A stretch of 64,000 nt of DNA from JTS-RE37 sp963756115. GTDB lineage: Bacteria > Bacteroidota > Bacteroidia > Flavobacteriales > Flavobacteriaceae. Each line of letters starts with the position of its first letter. Position 1 is the stretch's first letter. The notes beneath the pieces are model-generated. The model was not told the origin of the DNA and searched no databases. It saw nothing but the letters and a program-made list of their open reading frames with translations. Made by a program: the position numbers and the translations under genes. Location of the stretch: NCBI GenBank assembly GCA_963756115.1, contig CAVWMN010000010.1:496001-560000 (forward strand), in the 5' to 3' direction. This document shows, piece by piece, positions 18,313-26,880 of the stretch.

Positions 18313-20100
18313 ATGACGAAATCAAACCTGTTTATTATAATGCTACTGGCCTGCGGTATGATTTCTGCTCAGGATTCCGGCACGGCTGCCACTGTTATCT
18401 TCAACGTAAATGTTATCCCCATGGATTCCACCCGGGTCCTGTATAACCAAACAGTAAAAATTGAAAGTAACCGGATAGTTTCAATTGTGGATTATGAAGA
18501 TGCTGCTGCATTGAAGGATATCCGGGGTGTAATCAATGGAACCGACAAATACCTGATCCCCGGCCTGATCGATATGCACATGCATATTAAGGAGGACAGG
18601 GTGGGTGATCTATTCTTATATCTGGCCAACGGGGTCACCACGGTACGGAACCTCCATGGCAGCCCCTGGCATATCAGACTGCGTAACAGGATCGCCGAGG
18701 GAGAAATAATGGGGCCGAGGTTTTTCACTACCGGTCCTACCACCTATTCCGCCAATCTGGAGGATACCCCCGAAGCGGCCGCAAGTTTTGTTCTGGAGCA
18801 AAAAAAAATGGGGTACAATGCCCTCAAGATGTATGGCACACGGCCTGATTATAGCATGTCCAGTGAAACATACAGAATGCTGTTACAAACTGCAACCGCC
18901 AACAATATCCCGGTGGTGGGCCATACACCCCGGGGAATCCCCTTGCAGGAGGTTTTAGACGCCGGACAGCAGTCCATAGACCATTTGGAAGAAATTTATT
19001 ATGGTTATCTGTCAATGCAACAGGCAATGGGTAAAATTGCCGATTTTCAGTTTGGCCGTATCAGCCTGGCGGAATATCGGCAGGCTAACCCTGAATTTCC
19101 CGATTTGGAGAAGATAATAGACCCACTGATAATGCAGTTGGCGGGGGAAATCAAATCGTCCCGGACATATATAACTCCAAGTTTAATCGCATTTGAGGCA
19201 ATTGTTGCGCAGATAACCCCATTGTTTGATACCCTGATCCTGGATGAGAGGATGAATTATATCCATCCTGTTGACAGGTTGTACTGGGAAAAATATAATT
19301 CATATCGCGGAAGATGGGCAGGCTATTTGCCGGAAATGCTGGCAATACAGCAGTTTATTTTACACATACAGCATAAAATGCTCAGAGAATTCATCAGGAT
19401 AAACATTCCGTTGATGATCGGTACAGATGCTTCCCTTCCCTTCGTGCATCCCGGATTTTCTGTTCACCAGGAAATGGCGCTTTTCGTCGATTATGGCGCA
19501 TCCCCATTTGAAGCTTTGGAAGCGGCAACGGTTACTCCTTCCAAAATACTGGGCATAGAAGGGGAAGTCGGTTCCATACGTCCAGGTAAACTGGCAGATC
19601 TTGTTTTGCTGGATGACAACCCCCTGGAGGCAATTGAAAACACACGCAAAATTTATGGTGTGGTGGCAGGAGGGAAGTGGTATTCCGGAATTTCGATCAA
19701 AGAAGAACTTAAAAACAGGGCTGATGCTAATCAGGTGCTTTGGAAGGAAATAATGAATACTGAGCATCGACTCCAAAAAGGGGAAGTGGAAGCTATTCTG
19801 AAAGATTACAGTAAAGGGGGTACCCATGATGATACTTTTGCAACTTACCTTGAGAATGCAGTAAATAGAAAGGGTTATGAGCATGTTAGGAACAACAATC
19901 CCGAAATGGCCTTTAAAATTTTTGAGTGGAATACCATTTACTTTCCGGATTCCTTCAATACCTGGGATTCCCTGGCTGAAATGTATATGCGCTCGGGAAA
20001 TAAGGAAATGGCGGCAAAATATTATGAGAGATCACTGGATTTAAACCCGGAAAACAATAACGCCAGAGAACAGCTTAAAACGCTTCATTACCCCAGGTAG
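18313..20100 (+). CDS. Exported metal-dependent amidohydrolase with C-terminal TPR
   Basis: 595 residues. Signal peptide 1-20 (ends MISAQ). An amidohydrolase (imidazolonepropionase-like) TIM barrel spans about 25-465, with metal ligands His89 and His91 in LIDMHMH, the lysine in NALKMYG (probable carboxylated bridge), VVGHTPRG, SIDHLEE and the last aspartate in IGTDASLPF; PGKLADLVLLDDNP closes the barrel. Residues about 520-595 are one or two tetratricopeptide repeats (AEMYMRSGNKEMAAKYYERS), an unusual addition. It hydrolyses an amide or cyclic amide (perhaps a dipeptide) in the periplasm; substrate unknown. Confidence 0.85.
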   Translation: MTKSNLFIIMLLACGMISAQDSGTAATVIFNVNVIPMDSTRVLYNQTVKIESNRIVSIVDYEDAAALKDIRGVINGTDKYLIPGLIDMHMHIKEDRVGDLFLYLANGVTTVRNLHGSPWHIRLRNRIAEGEIMGPRFFTTGPTTYSANLEDTPEAAASFVLEQKKMGYNALKMYGTRPDYSMSSETYRMLLQTATANNIPVVGHTPRGIPLQEVLDAGQQSIDHLEEIYYGYLSMQQAMGKIADFQFGRISLAEYRQANPEFPDLEKIIDPLIMQLAGEIKSSRTYITPSLIAFEAIVAQITPLFDTLILDERMNYIHPVDRLYWEKYNSYRGRWAGYLPEMLAIQQFILHIQHKMLREFIRINIPLMIGTDASLPFVHPGFSVHQEMALFVDYGASPFEALEAATVTPSKILGIEGEVGSIRPGKLADLVLLDDNPLEAIENTRKIYGVVAGGKWYSGISIKEELKNRADANQVLWKEIMNTEHRLQKGEVEAILKDYSKGGTHDDTFATYLENAVNRKGYEHVRNNNPEMAFKIFEWNTIYFPDSFNTWDSLAEMYMRSGNKEMAAKYYERSLDLNPENNNAREQLKTLHYPR

Positions 20101-20181
20101 GTTTATGTACTTTCATTGCGTGAAGCAGACATCCGGTTTAAAAACTTACTTAGAACCGTGGGTCAATTGATAAATGACTGG

Positions 20182-20210
20182 TTGAATAATCCAAATAAGT
20201 TGTAAATTTC
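20182..20210 (+). promoter_or_regulatory. Candidate promoter of the Crp/Fnr-type regulator gene
   Basis: TTG at 20182-20184, 18-base spacer, TAAATTTC at 20203-20210 (one mismatch to TAnnTTTG). It would start transcription about 37 bases before the ATG at 20254. Confidence 0.45.
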
Positions 20211-20253
20211 CAATGCGATTTAATAGTAGAAAGCTACGCTTGTTCCCTTCATT

Positions 20254-20835
20254 ATGTATGACCAATTGAAACAACACGTTTCCAGTGTGATTACCCTTAC
20301 GGAAACAGAAATGGCGGAATTCCTCAGCCTGTTCACTGAATCGAAGATCCGGAAAAAGAAATTCCTGATACAACCCGGTGACCGGGTTACCAGGGAATAC
20401 TATATCCTGGCAGGATGCCTGAAAGCATACTACCTGGACCCTATGGGTGAAAAGCATATCATCCAGTTTGCAATTGAAGATTGGTGGATCAGTGATTTTG
20501 AAGCATTTTTCGGGGAGGGAGCCGCGCAACTCCATGTGGAAGCGATAGAAGATTCTGTAGTGCTGGGGATAGACAGGGCTGTTTTGGAAACATTGTATGC
20601 CAGGATACCAAAATTTGAACGGTTCTTTCGGATCAAAACCACCGCTGCATTTGTCGCAGCGCGGAAACGAATCCTTGCTACCCTCCAGAAATCGGTTGGG
20701 CAACGGTATATTGAATTCTGCGATACCTATCCCACTATTGAAAAACGGGTAGCCAATTACCATATCGCCAATTATCTGGGGATACAACCTGAAAGCCTCA
20801 GTCGAATCAGGAAAAACCTGGAACTCACCTCTTAA
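20254..20835 (+). CDS. Crp/Fnr-family transcriptional regulator
   Basis: 193 residues. Residues about 15-125 are a cyclic-nucleotide-binding type beta-roll (FLIQPGDRVTREYYILAGCLKAYYLD). Residues 145-190 are a short HTH (NYHIANYLGIQPESLSRIRKNL). The phosphate-binding cassette of true cAMP receptors (RxGE...R-T/S-A) is not seen, so the ligand may not be cAMP. It is the first gene of a same-strand run of stress enzymes and probably controls them. Small members like this are common in Flavobacteriia. Confidence 0.87.
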   Translation: MYDQLKQHVSSVITLTETEMAEFLSLFTESKIRKKKFLIQPGDRVTREYYILAGCLKAYYLDPMGEKHIIQFAIEDWWISDFEAFFGEGAAQLHVEAIEDSVVLGIDRAVLETLYARIPKFERFFRIKTTAAFVAARKRILATLQKSVGQRYIEFCDTYPTIEKRVANYHIANYLGIQPESLSRIRKNLELTS

Positions 20836-20891
20836 CTTTTTTTAACACCTTTCCCTAACCTATATCAAGCAATTCCGATCCCATTCGGGGT

Positions 20892-20899
20892 TATATTTG
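20892..20899 (+). promoter_or_regulatory. -7 box (TATATTTG) before the ABM gene
   Basis: Exact TAnnTTTG match, 26 bases before the ATG at 20925. It suggests that the enzymes downstream are transcribed from their own promoter, one that the Crp/Fnr-type protein just upstream could regulate. Confidence 0.5.
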
Positions 20900-20924
20900 G
20901 TCGTAGCACATAAATACAGATACG

Positions 20925-21218
20925 ATGAAGAATTTGGGATTACTGGCGATACTGAAGGCAAAACCCGAACAGGCTGACACCGTGGCCAATTTTATAAAAG
21001 GAGCCGTAGCCTTAGCGCGTGACGAACATAAAACCCTTACATGGTATAGTTTCCGGATCGATACGAATACCTTCGGAATATTCGACACTTTTGAAAACGA
21101 AAGCGGACGGGAAGACCACCTTAACGGGGAAATCGCCAAAGCCCTCTTGGGGAAGGCCGATGAGTTACTGTCATCCGCTCCGGATATAAAAAAAATCGAT
21201 ATCCTCTCTTCAAAATAA
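20925..21218 (+). CDS. Antibiotic-biosynthesis-monooxygenase (ABM) fold protein
   Basis: 97 residues, dimeric ferredoxin-like fold of the ABM/YgiN type: LGLLAILKAKPEQADTVANF, then TWYSFRIDTNTFGIFDTFEN (the W-x-x-x-R-x-D and F-D-x-F-x-(N/D)-E pattern), ending in KIDIL. Family members act as small quinone or quinol oxygenases or as stress proteins; no catalytic residue can be named. It is the first enzyme of the OYE/OsmC/ADH run. Confidence 0.8.
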   Translation: MKNLGLLAILKAKPEQADTVANFIKGAVALARDEHKTLTWYSFRIDTNTFGIFDTFENESGREDHLNGEIAKALLGKADELLSSAPDIKKIDILSSK

Positions 21219-21292
21219 CAAAATTAAGGACCACTTAGTGCGAAACGCCGGCGATAGCCGACCGGGGTCATCGCTAAAATTTAAATTAACAT

Positions 21293-22414
21293 ATGTCAGA
21301 TCAAAAAGTTTTAGAGCCCTATATTATAGGTGATCTTTTATTGCCCAATCGGGTGGTGATGGCACCTATGACCCGAAGCAGGGCAGATAATAAGCAGCAC
21401 GCCCCTACTTCCGGCCTGCACGTTCCCTATTATACACAGCGGGCCACAGCCGGACTCATTATAACAGAAGGATGCCAGATTTCAAAGGAAGCAGTGGGAT
21501 ATATTAATACCCCCGGGATCTATTCAGAAGAACAGGTGAAAGCCTGGAAGGAAGTTACCCGTTCCGTACACAATGCCAGCGGGCGGATTTTCATTCAATT
21601 ATGGCATGTAGGCCGTATGTCGCACCCCGACTTTCACGAAGGCGAATTACCCCTTGCCCCATCAGCACTGAACCCACATGAAAAATCCTATACCCAGGAT
21701 GGATTCAAGCAAACTGTAACTCCTAAAGCGATGACGCAGAAGGATATTGAAAGGACGATCGGAGATTTTAGAAAAGGCGCTCAAAATGCCATGAAAGCAG
21801 GTTTTGACGGCGTTGAGATACATTCCTCCAACGGGTACCTTTTCCATCAGTTTTTCAGCAGTACCAGCAATAAACGTACAGACCTGTATGGTGGGAGTAT
21901 AGCGAACAGGGCACGCTTCTTCTTTGAAGTGCTGGATGCCATCGGGGAAGTAATGCCGGAAAACCGTATTGGCGCCCGGTTTAACCCATCGCTCCATAAT
22001 AGTTTTGGCATGAAATTAAATGCAGATACATTGCCAACTTTTGATTATATTATCAGTAGGTTAGACAAAGAGTATAACCTTGCGTATATTCATCTGTCAG
22101 AACCGTTCAATGACGTAACAGACGTGGCATTTGCAGAACCGGAGATCGCAAAACGCTACCGGCCCCTTTATCGGGGAACCCTCATGATCAATTCAAATTT
22201 TGATCGTGAATCAGCCAATAAGGTTATTGCTGCCGGTGACGCAGATCTGGTGGCATTTGCGAAGTTATACATTTCTAACCCGGACCTGGTGGGAAGATTT
22301 AGGGAAGGAATAGAACCCTCCCCATGGGATCAAAGTACTTTTTATACCAACGGGGAGGAAGGGTATACGGATTACATCGCTAAAACGCGGGAATTGAAAC
22401 CGGCTGATAGATAG
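21293..22414 (+). CDS. Old Yellow Enzyme family alkene reductase
   Basis: 373 residues, FMN TIM barrel. Hallmarks: VLEPYIIGDLLLPNRVVMAPMTRSRA at the start, ITEGCQIS, FIQLWHVGRMSHPD, the substrate-anion site GVEIHSSNGYLFHQFFS, and the FMN phosphate site near MINSNFDRESANK. It reduces activated C=C bonds (maleimides, enones, nitro compounds) with NAD(P)H and clears electrophiles, like NemA. The usual His-x-x-(His/Asn) pair is seen as His-Ser-Ser-Asn. Followed by osmC 84 bp downstream. Confidence 0.92.
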   Translation: MSDQKVLEPYIIGDLLLPNRVVMAPMTRSRADNKQHAPTSGLHVPYYTQRATAGLIITEGCQISKEAVGYINTPGIYSEEQVKAWKEVTRSVHNASGRIFIQLWHVGRMSHPDFHEGELPLAPSALNPHEKSYTQDGFKQTVTPKAMTQKDIERTIGDFRKGAQNAMKAGFDGVEIHSSNGYLFHQFFSSTSNKRTDLYGGSIANRARFFFEVLDAIGEVMPENRIGARFNPSLHNSFGMKLNADTLPTFDYIISRLDKEYNLAYIHLSEPFNDVTDVAFAEPEIAKRYRPLYRGTLMINSNFDRESANKVIAAGDADLVAFAKLYISNPDLVGRFREGIEPSPWDQSTFYTNGEEGYTDYIAKTRELKPADR

Positions 22415-22497
22415 CGATTTACCCTGAAAACTTTGCAGGGAGGTGTATAAGTGGCCCGGAGGGATTAATTATTTCAATTTTTTAAAAATCAGAACTT

Positions 22498-22914
22498 ATG
22501 AAATTTAGCAGAAAAGCTCAGGCCCAGTGGAAGGGCAGCGGAAAAGAAGGCAGCGGTACCCTTACTACTGCCAGTGGGGTATTGGAAAATACACCCTATT
22601 CTTTTAAAACGAGATTTGAAAACGTAAAGGGTACAAACCCGGAAGAACTTATTGGAGCGGCGCACGCCGGTTGTTTTACGATGCAACTGAGTTTTCTCCT
22701 GGGGGAGGCCGGTTATACACCCACCTCCCTCGACACGGAAGCAAGGGTAAACTTTGAGGATGGCAGTATTGTTCTTATCACCCTTCATGTAACCGGAAAT
22801 GTCCCCGATATCAAAGAAGATGAGTTTAAGAAAATTGCCGGGAAGGCAAAAGAAATATGCCCGGTATCAAAATTACTCGATACGGATATCGAGCTGGAGG
22901 TAAAACTTTCCTGA
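22498..22914 (+). CDS. OsmC-family peroxiredoxin
   Basis: 138 residues, family length. Both redox cysteines are present: Cys59 in GAAHAGCF and Cys121 in KEICPVSKLL. OsmC reduces organic hydroperoxides and protects membranes under oxidative or osmotic stress. The N-terminal AQWKGSGKEGSGTLTT is the typical OsmC (not Ohr) start. Lies between OYE and the alcohol dehydrogenase on the same strand. Confidence 0.93.
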   Translation: MKFSRKAQAQWKGSGKEGSGTLTTASGVLENTPYSFKTRFENVKGTNPEELIGAAHAGCFTMQLSFLLGEAGYTPTSLDTEARVNFEDGSIVLITLHVTGNVPDIKEDEFKKIAGKAKEICPVSKLLDTDIELEVKLS

Positions 22915-22983
22915 CCGTACTATTTTTTTAAAAATTTAAAATTTTCACAAATCCTCCTCAGAGGGGCCCATAAAAATAAGACA

Positions 22984-24036
22984 ATGAGCGATAAAATAAA
23001 TGCCTATGGTGCCCACGCAGCCAAAGGAGAGTTGGAACCATTACAGATCGAAAGGCGGGAAGTTAGCCGGGACGATGTTAAAATTGATATAACCTATTGC
23101 GGTGTTTGCCACAGCGATATACACACGGTCAACAACGACTGGAAAAATTCTGTATATCCCGTGGTACCTGGACACGAGATAATTGGAAGGGTTGTGGAAA
23201 CGGGTGAAGGCGTTACAGCCTTTAAAAAAGGGGACCTGGTAGGAGTAGGGTGCCTGGTGGATTCCTGCCAGACCTGTTCTGCCTGCCAGGAGGACCTGGA
23301 ACAATTTTGTGAAAATGTACCCACCTTTACGTACAACGGGGAGGATAAACACCTTGGAGGCCATACGTATGGCGGGTATTCCACAGGGGTGGTGGTAAAC
23401 AAGGAATTCGTGCTTCGGATCCCCGAAAATATTGATGAAAAAGCCGCAGCACCTTTATTATGTGCCGGAATTACCACCTGGTCTCCGCTACGCCACTGGA
23501 AGGTAAAGAAAGGGGATAAGGTTGGAGTCGTTGGCCTGGGAGGCCTGGGCCATATGGGTGTAAAGTTTGCCAATGCACTTGGTGCGCATGTAGTCATGAT
23601 TACCACTTCTCCTTCCAAAGCATCAGATGCCAAGGATCTGGGTGCTCATGAGATCCTGATTTCTAAAAATGAAGATGACATGAAAAAGCACGCCGGGAGT
23701 TTTGATTTTATCCTGAATACGATTCCGGTAGCCCATGAAATGGATCCCTATATCACACTGCTGAAAAGGGATGCTACCATGGTACTGGTTGGGGCCGTAG
23801 AGCCGCTGAAACCTTTTCATGGTGCCGGGATCATTATGGGTCGCAAGCGGATAGCAGGTTCTTTGATCGGGGGGATAAAGGAAACACAGGAAATGCTCGA
23901 CTTTTGTGGGGAGCACAATATTGTTTCCGATATTGAACTCATCAACATACAGCAGATCAACAAAGCCTATGAACGGGTGGTTGATGCGGATGTCAAATAC
24001 CGTTTTGTGATAGACATGGCATCGCTTAAGAATTGA
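22984..24036 (+). CDS. YahK-like NAD(P)-dependent alcohol dehydrogenase
   Basis: 350 residues. Catalytic zinc at CGVCHSDIH and GHEIIG; structural zinc cysteines in CQTCSACQEDLEQFC; Rossmann motif VVGLGGLGHMGVKFANALGA. This is the cinnamyl-alcohol-dehydrogenase/YahK group, which reduces a broad range of aldehydes, usually with NADPH. With OYE and OsmC it rounds off a detoxification set for aldehydes, enones and peroxides. It is the last gene of the run, followed by a strong hairpin. Confidence 0.92.
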   Translation: MSDKINAYGAHAAKGELEPLQIERREVSRDDVKIDITYCGVCHSDIHTVNNDWKNSVYPVVPGHEIIGRVVETGEGVTAFKKGDLVGVGCLVDSCQTCSACQEDLEQFCENVPTFTYNGEDKHLGGHTYGGYSTGVVVNKEFVLRIPENIDEKAAAPLLCAGITTWSPLRHWKVKKGDKVGVVGLGGLGHMGVKFANALGAHVVMITTSPSKASDAKDLGAHEILISKNEDDMKKHAGSFDFILNTIPVAHEMDPYITLLKRDATMVLVGAVEPLKPFHGAGIIMGRKRIAGSLIGGIKETQEMLDFCGEHNIVSDIELINIQQINKAYERVVDADVKYRFVIDMASLKN

Positions 24037-24056
24037 TTAGTTGTTATTCAGTAGGG

Positions 24057-24085
24057 AAAAAGAGGCCTTGTGCTTCTTTTTTTTT
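24057..24085. terminator. Bidirectional Rho-independent terminator
   Basis: A 10-bp stem AAAAAGAGGC (24057-24066) / GCTTCTTTTT (24072-24081) with a five-base loop; A-rich on one side and T-rich on the other, so it can stop transcription from both sides. It lies between the convergent ADH and epimerase genes. Confidence 0.75.
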
Positions 24086-24132
24086 GGAAACTGGTTAACC
24101 TCCACAGTACGTTCAAAATAGATCCCTCAAAT

Positions 24133-25020
24133 TTACAACGGCCAGTATTCAGCGAGTTTCTTCCTTAAAAAAACAACGCTCCGTTCCAGCTGGGGCATGC
24201 CTTCCACACCGTCCTCAATACTGATCCACCCTTCAAATCCTGCTTCTTTCAACCGTGCAAATATAGCATCATAGTCATTCAGACCCTTTCCTATTTCGCC
24301 ATGCCGCAATCGTTTGGCATAACCCTGGGCCCCGTTTTCTTCCCTGCGCAGGTCCTCCAGGGTGCCTTCGGTCAGGTAGCGGTCACTGGCATGCATGGTC
24401 ACCACGCGGTCTGCCACCCGGTCCAGTAACTCCAGGGGGTCATCGCCTGCAAGGAAGGCGTTGCTGGGATCATAGTTGATCCCAAAATACGGATGGTCTA
24501 TACGGTTTGCCAGGGCACAAAAGACATCTATCTGCTGTGCAAATTCCGGATAATCCCAGAAATCATCCTTATAATGGTTTTCAAGGATAAGGGTCACACC
24601 ATTGTCCATAGCATAGGGGAGACATGCTTCAATGCAGCCCGCCGCCAGGTCCAGCCCTGCTTCGATGGAAAGCTCCGGCCTCCTTTGGCCTGACAGAACA
24701 CGGCAATAGGAACCCCCAAGGATCCGGGTCATGGAGATCCAATGGAGTTGTTTTTCAATTTCCTTCAGGCGAAAGGCAGCATCCGGATGCGTGAAATCCG
24801 GGGAGCAGCAGAGCATTGGGATCACCTTGCCATGGGCTTCCACCTGCTGACGGAAGCCATGCCAGTTGTCTTCCCTGGCCATTTCCAAGAATCCTGCATA
24901 CCATTCCAATCCTTCCACATCCAACTTACCGGCAAGGGCTATCCACTCTGATAATTTCATGGTTCCATCCTTGCACAAAGCCTGCATATAGGCTTTCGGA
25001 AATACAGCTAATTTTGGCAC
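24133..25020 (-). CDS. Sugar phosphate isomerase/epimerase (AP-endonuclease-2-like TIM barrel)
   Basis: 295 residues from GTG 25020 (MPKLAVFPKAY...). The track ATG at 25089 would overlap the upstream SDR by 38 bp and add 23 residues unlike the family, so I prefer GTG, 31 bp after the SDR stop. Xylose-isomerase-like TIM barrel with metal ligands in ILENHYKD, GINYDPSN, MHASD and SIEDG. It would epimerise or isomerise a keto sugar, or cleave a 3-keto-glycoside as some Bacteroidota relatives do. Last gene of the minus-strand sugar operon. Confidence 0.85.
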   Translation of the reverse strand: MPKLAVFPKAYMQALCKDGTMKLSEWIALAGKLDVEGLEWYAGFLEMAREDNWHGFRQQVEAHGKVIPMLCCSPDFTHPDAAFRLKEIEKQLHWISMTRILGGSYCRVLSGQRRPELSIEAGLDLAAGCIEACLPYAMDNGVTLILENHYKDDFWDYPEFAQQIDVFCALANRIDHPYFGINYDPSNAFLAGDDPLELLDRVADRVVTMHASDRYLTEGTLEDLRREENGAQGYAKRLRHGEIGKGLNDYDAIFARLKEAGFEGWISIEDGVEGMPQLERSVVFLRKKLAEYWPL

Positions 25021-25051
25021 AGATATAAATTTAGTAGCGTTCCTGGTTTCG

Positions 25052-25840
25052 TTATGTAGTTCGTAAGTTTTTAGGCATATTCCGGCCAATCATGGGAAAT
25101 TGCTCCAACTCCACCACCTGACCGCTCACCGGGCCGCATTCCTCTGACAACAGGTAAATAACGCCTGCGGCTATCTCAGCCGGTCTAAAGAGCCTTTGGG
25201 CCGGGGAGAAAACATCCGGCAATTCCGTGTGCCATCCTTCCTTCATGCCTTGCTGCCGCTGGTTTATCAATTCATTTTCTGTGAGTACCCACCCCGGGTT
25301 GATCTGGTTAACACGTACACCCTTTTCCCGAAAAAGGCTGTCGCCCAAATTCCGGCTCATTGTCATCAGGGCTCCTTTGGAAATGCTATAGGGCAGGAGG
25401 TTCGGCTCTCCGCTCCAGGAATTGATCGATCCAATATTAACAACACAGCCCCGCGTCTCCGCAAGGTGTGGAAGTGCGGCCTGTATAATAGCAAAAGGAG
25501 CCAGTGTATTTACTTCCAGCATTCGTCTGAAAAAGTCCATCGTTGTGGTATCGATATTTGAGGAGGCTACAATCGCGGCATTGTTGACTACCGCATCCAG
25601 CTTGCCAAAAGATTGGATCGCCTGTTCGACCAGCAACCGGGGTGCTTCTCCATCGGTTATATCCATCGTACAGGGAACCGCATTTTCGACTCCCAATTGG
25701 GATACCAATTCCTTGCCCAGTTCTTCCTGTAATCCGTTTATCACCACTTTGGCACCTTCCCGGACACATTGGGTGGCAATGGCTTTACCGATCCCGGTAT
25801 ATGCCCCTGTAATTATAATACTCTTTCCTGCTAATCGCAT
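25052..25840 (-). CDS. Short-chain dehydrogenase/reductase (SDR)
   Basis: 262 residues, classical SDR. Cofactor motif TGAYTGIGKAIA, NNAAI, catalytic Ser in NIGSINSWSG, and Tyr-x-x-x-Lys in YSISKGAL. It follows the MDR dehydrogenase by only 5 bp. Two dehydrogenases together suggest oxidation at one carbon of a sugar and reduction at another, i.e. epimerisation through a keto intermediate (inference). NAD preference cannot be settled by eye. Confidence 0.92.
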   Translation of the reverse strand: MRLAGKSIIITGAYTGIGKAIATQCVREGAKVVINGLQEELGKELVSQLGVENAVPCTMDITDGEAPRLLVEQAIQSFGKLDAVVNNAAIVASSNIDTTTMDFFRRMLEVNTLAPFAIIQAALPHLAETRGCVVNIGSINSWSGEPNLLPYSISKGALMTMSRNLGDSLFREKGVRVNQINPGWVLTENELINQRQQGMKEGWHTELPDVFSPAQRLFRPAEIAAGVIYLLSEECGPVSGQVVELEQFPMIGRNMPKNLRTT

Positions 25841-25845
25841 AGGTG

Positions 25846-26871
25846 TCAGATAGGTTTTAAAATACTTTTAACGACTTTCCCCGAATGCATGGATTCGAAG
25901 GCGTCTTTCCAGTTCTCCAGGCCCCATACTCCTCCAATAATCGGCGTGACATCCAATCGGCCTGAAGCAAGGAGCGTGATCACTTTCTCCCAAACCGGCC
26001 AGTTATGGCTGAAACTTCCCTGCAGGGTTATATTTTTTTGTACGAGCGGGTCCAGGGAGCAATCCAGCGGTTGTTTGCCCCAGCCAACTTTGGTTATCTG
26101 CCCGTTGGGACGAACCAGGTCCATGGCAATTTGGAATGTAGCGCTAACCCCGGCGGCGTCTATGACACAATCCACCCCAAAACCATCTGTTTTCCTGGCC
26201 CAGGTTGTTGCGTCACCCACCAAACCTTCACAACCATACTCCTCTGCGATCTTCAGGCGCTCCCTGTCTGATGCAAGTCCGACTACCGCCACTTCCGCTC
26301 CGCATAACCGGGCAACCGCTGCGCATAGGATTCCGATGGTGCCCGGCCCAAGGATCAACACCCTGTCACCCGGTTTAATGGAGGAATTCATCACTACAGC
26401 GTTGTACGCGACGGAACAGGGTTCCGACAGGCATGCCTGCTCAAAAGGAAGGTGGTCCGGAATATGGTGCAGGCATCGGGTAGGGACCCGTACAAAGCGG
26501 GTCATGGCGCCGTCCACGCCGTAGCCAAATCCTTTCCGGGTTGGATCGAGGTTATAGAGTCCCTGCCTGGTAAACGGGCCTGTAGCATCGATTAGGGCCG
26601 CCGTTTCACTGACCACCCGGTCCCCCTCCTTCCAGCCGCTGACGTTTTTGCCCAGTGCTGCTATCTTCCCGCCAAATTCATGTCCAAGGACCACCGGGTA
26701 ATTAACAGGCCAGCTGTGATCAGCTGTCCATTGGTGAAGGTCGCTCCCGCAAACCCCCACATTGGCCACTTCCAGTAACACTTCCTCGGCACCTATGGTT
26801 GGAACAGGAACTTCCCGTATTTCCACACTGCCCTTTTCAGGGGCAAAGTTTACAACGGCTATCGATTTCAT
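25846..26871 (-). CDS. MDR sugar/polyol dehydrogenase lacking the structural zinc cysteines
   Basis: 341 residues, threonine/sorbitol-dehydrogenase-like. Catalytic zinc residues in VCGSDLHQW and GHEFGG; Rossmann motif LGPGTIGILCAAVARLCGAEV. Where relatives carry four cysteines for the structural zinc, this protein has ALIDATGPFTRQGLYNLD, with none of them. It probably oxidises a sugar or sugar acid using NAD. Spaced 9 bp from the decarboxylase-like gene upstream and 5 bp from the SDR downstream. Confidence 0.9.
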   Translation of the reverse strand: MKSIAVVNFAPEKGSVEIREVPVPTIGAEEVLLEVANVGVCGSDLHQWTADHSWPVNYPVVLGHEFGGKIAALGKNVSGWKEGDRVVSETAALIDATGPFTRQGLYNLDPTRKGFGYGVDGAMTRFVRVPTRCLHHIPDHLPFEQACLSEPCSVAYNAVVMNSSIKPGDRVLILGPGTIGILCAAVARLCGAEVAVVGLASDRERLKIAEEYGCEGLVGDATTWARKTDGFGVDCVIDAAGVSATFQIAMDLVRPNGQITKVGWGKQPLDCSLDPLVQKNITLQGSFSHNWPVWEKVITLLASGRLDVTPIIGGVWGLENWKDAFESMHSGKVVKSILKPI

Positions 26872-26880
26872 ACGCAGTTT

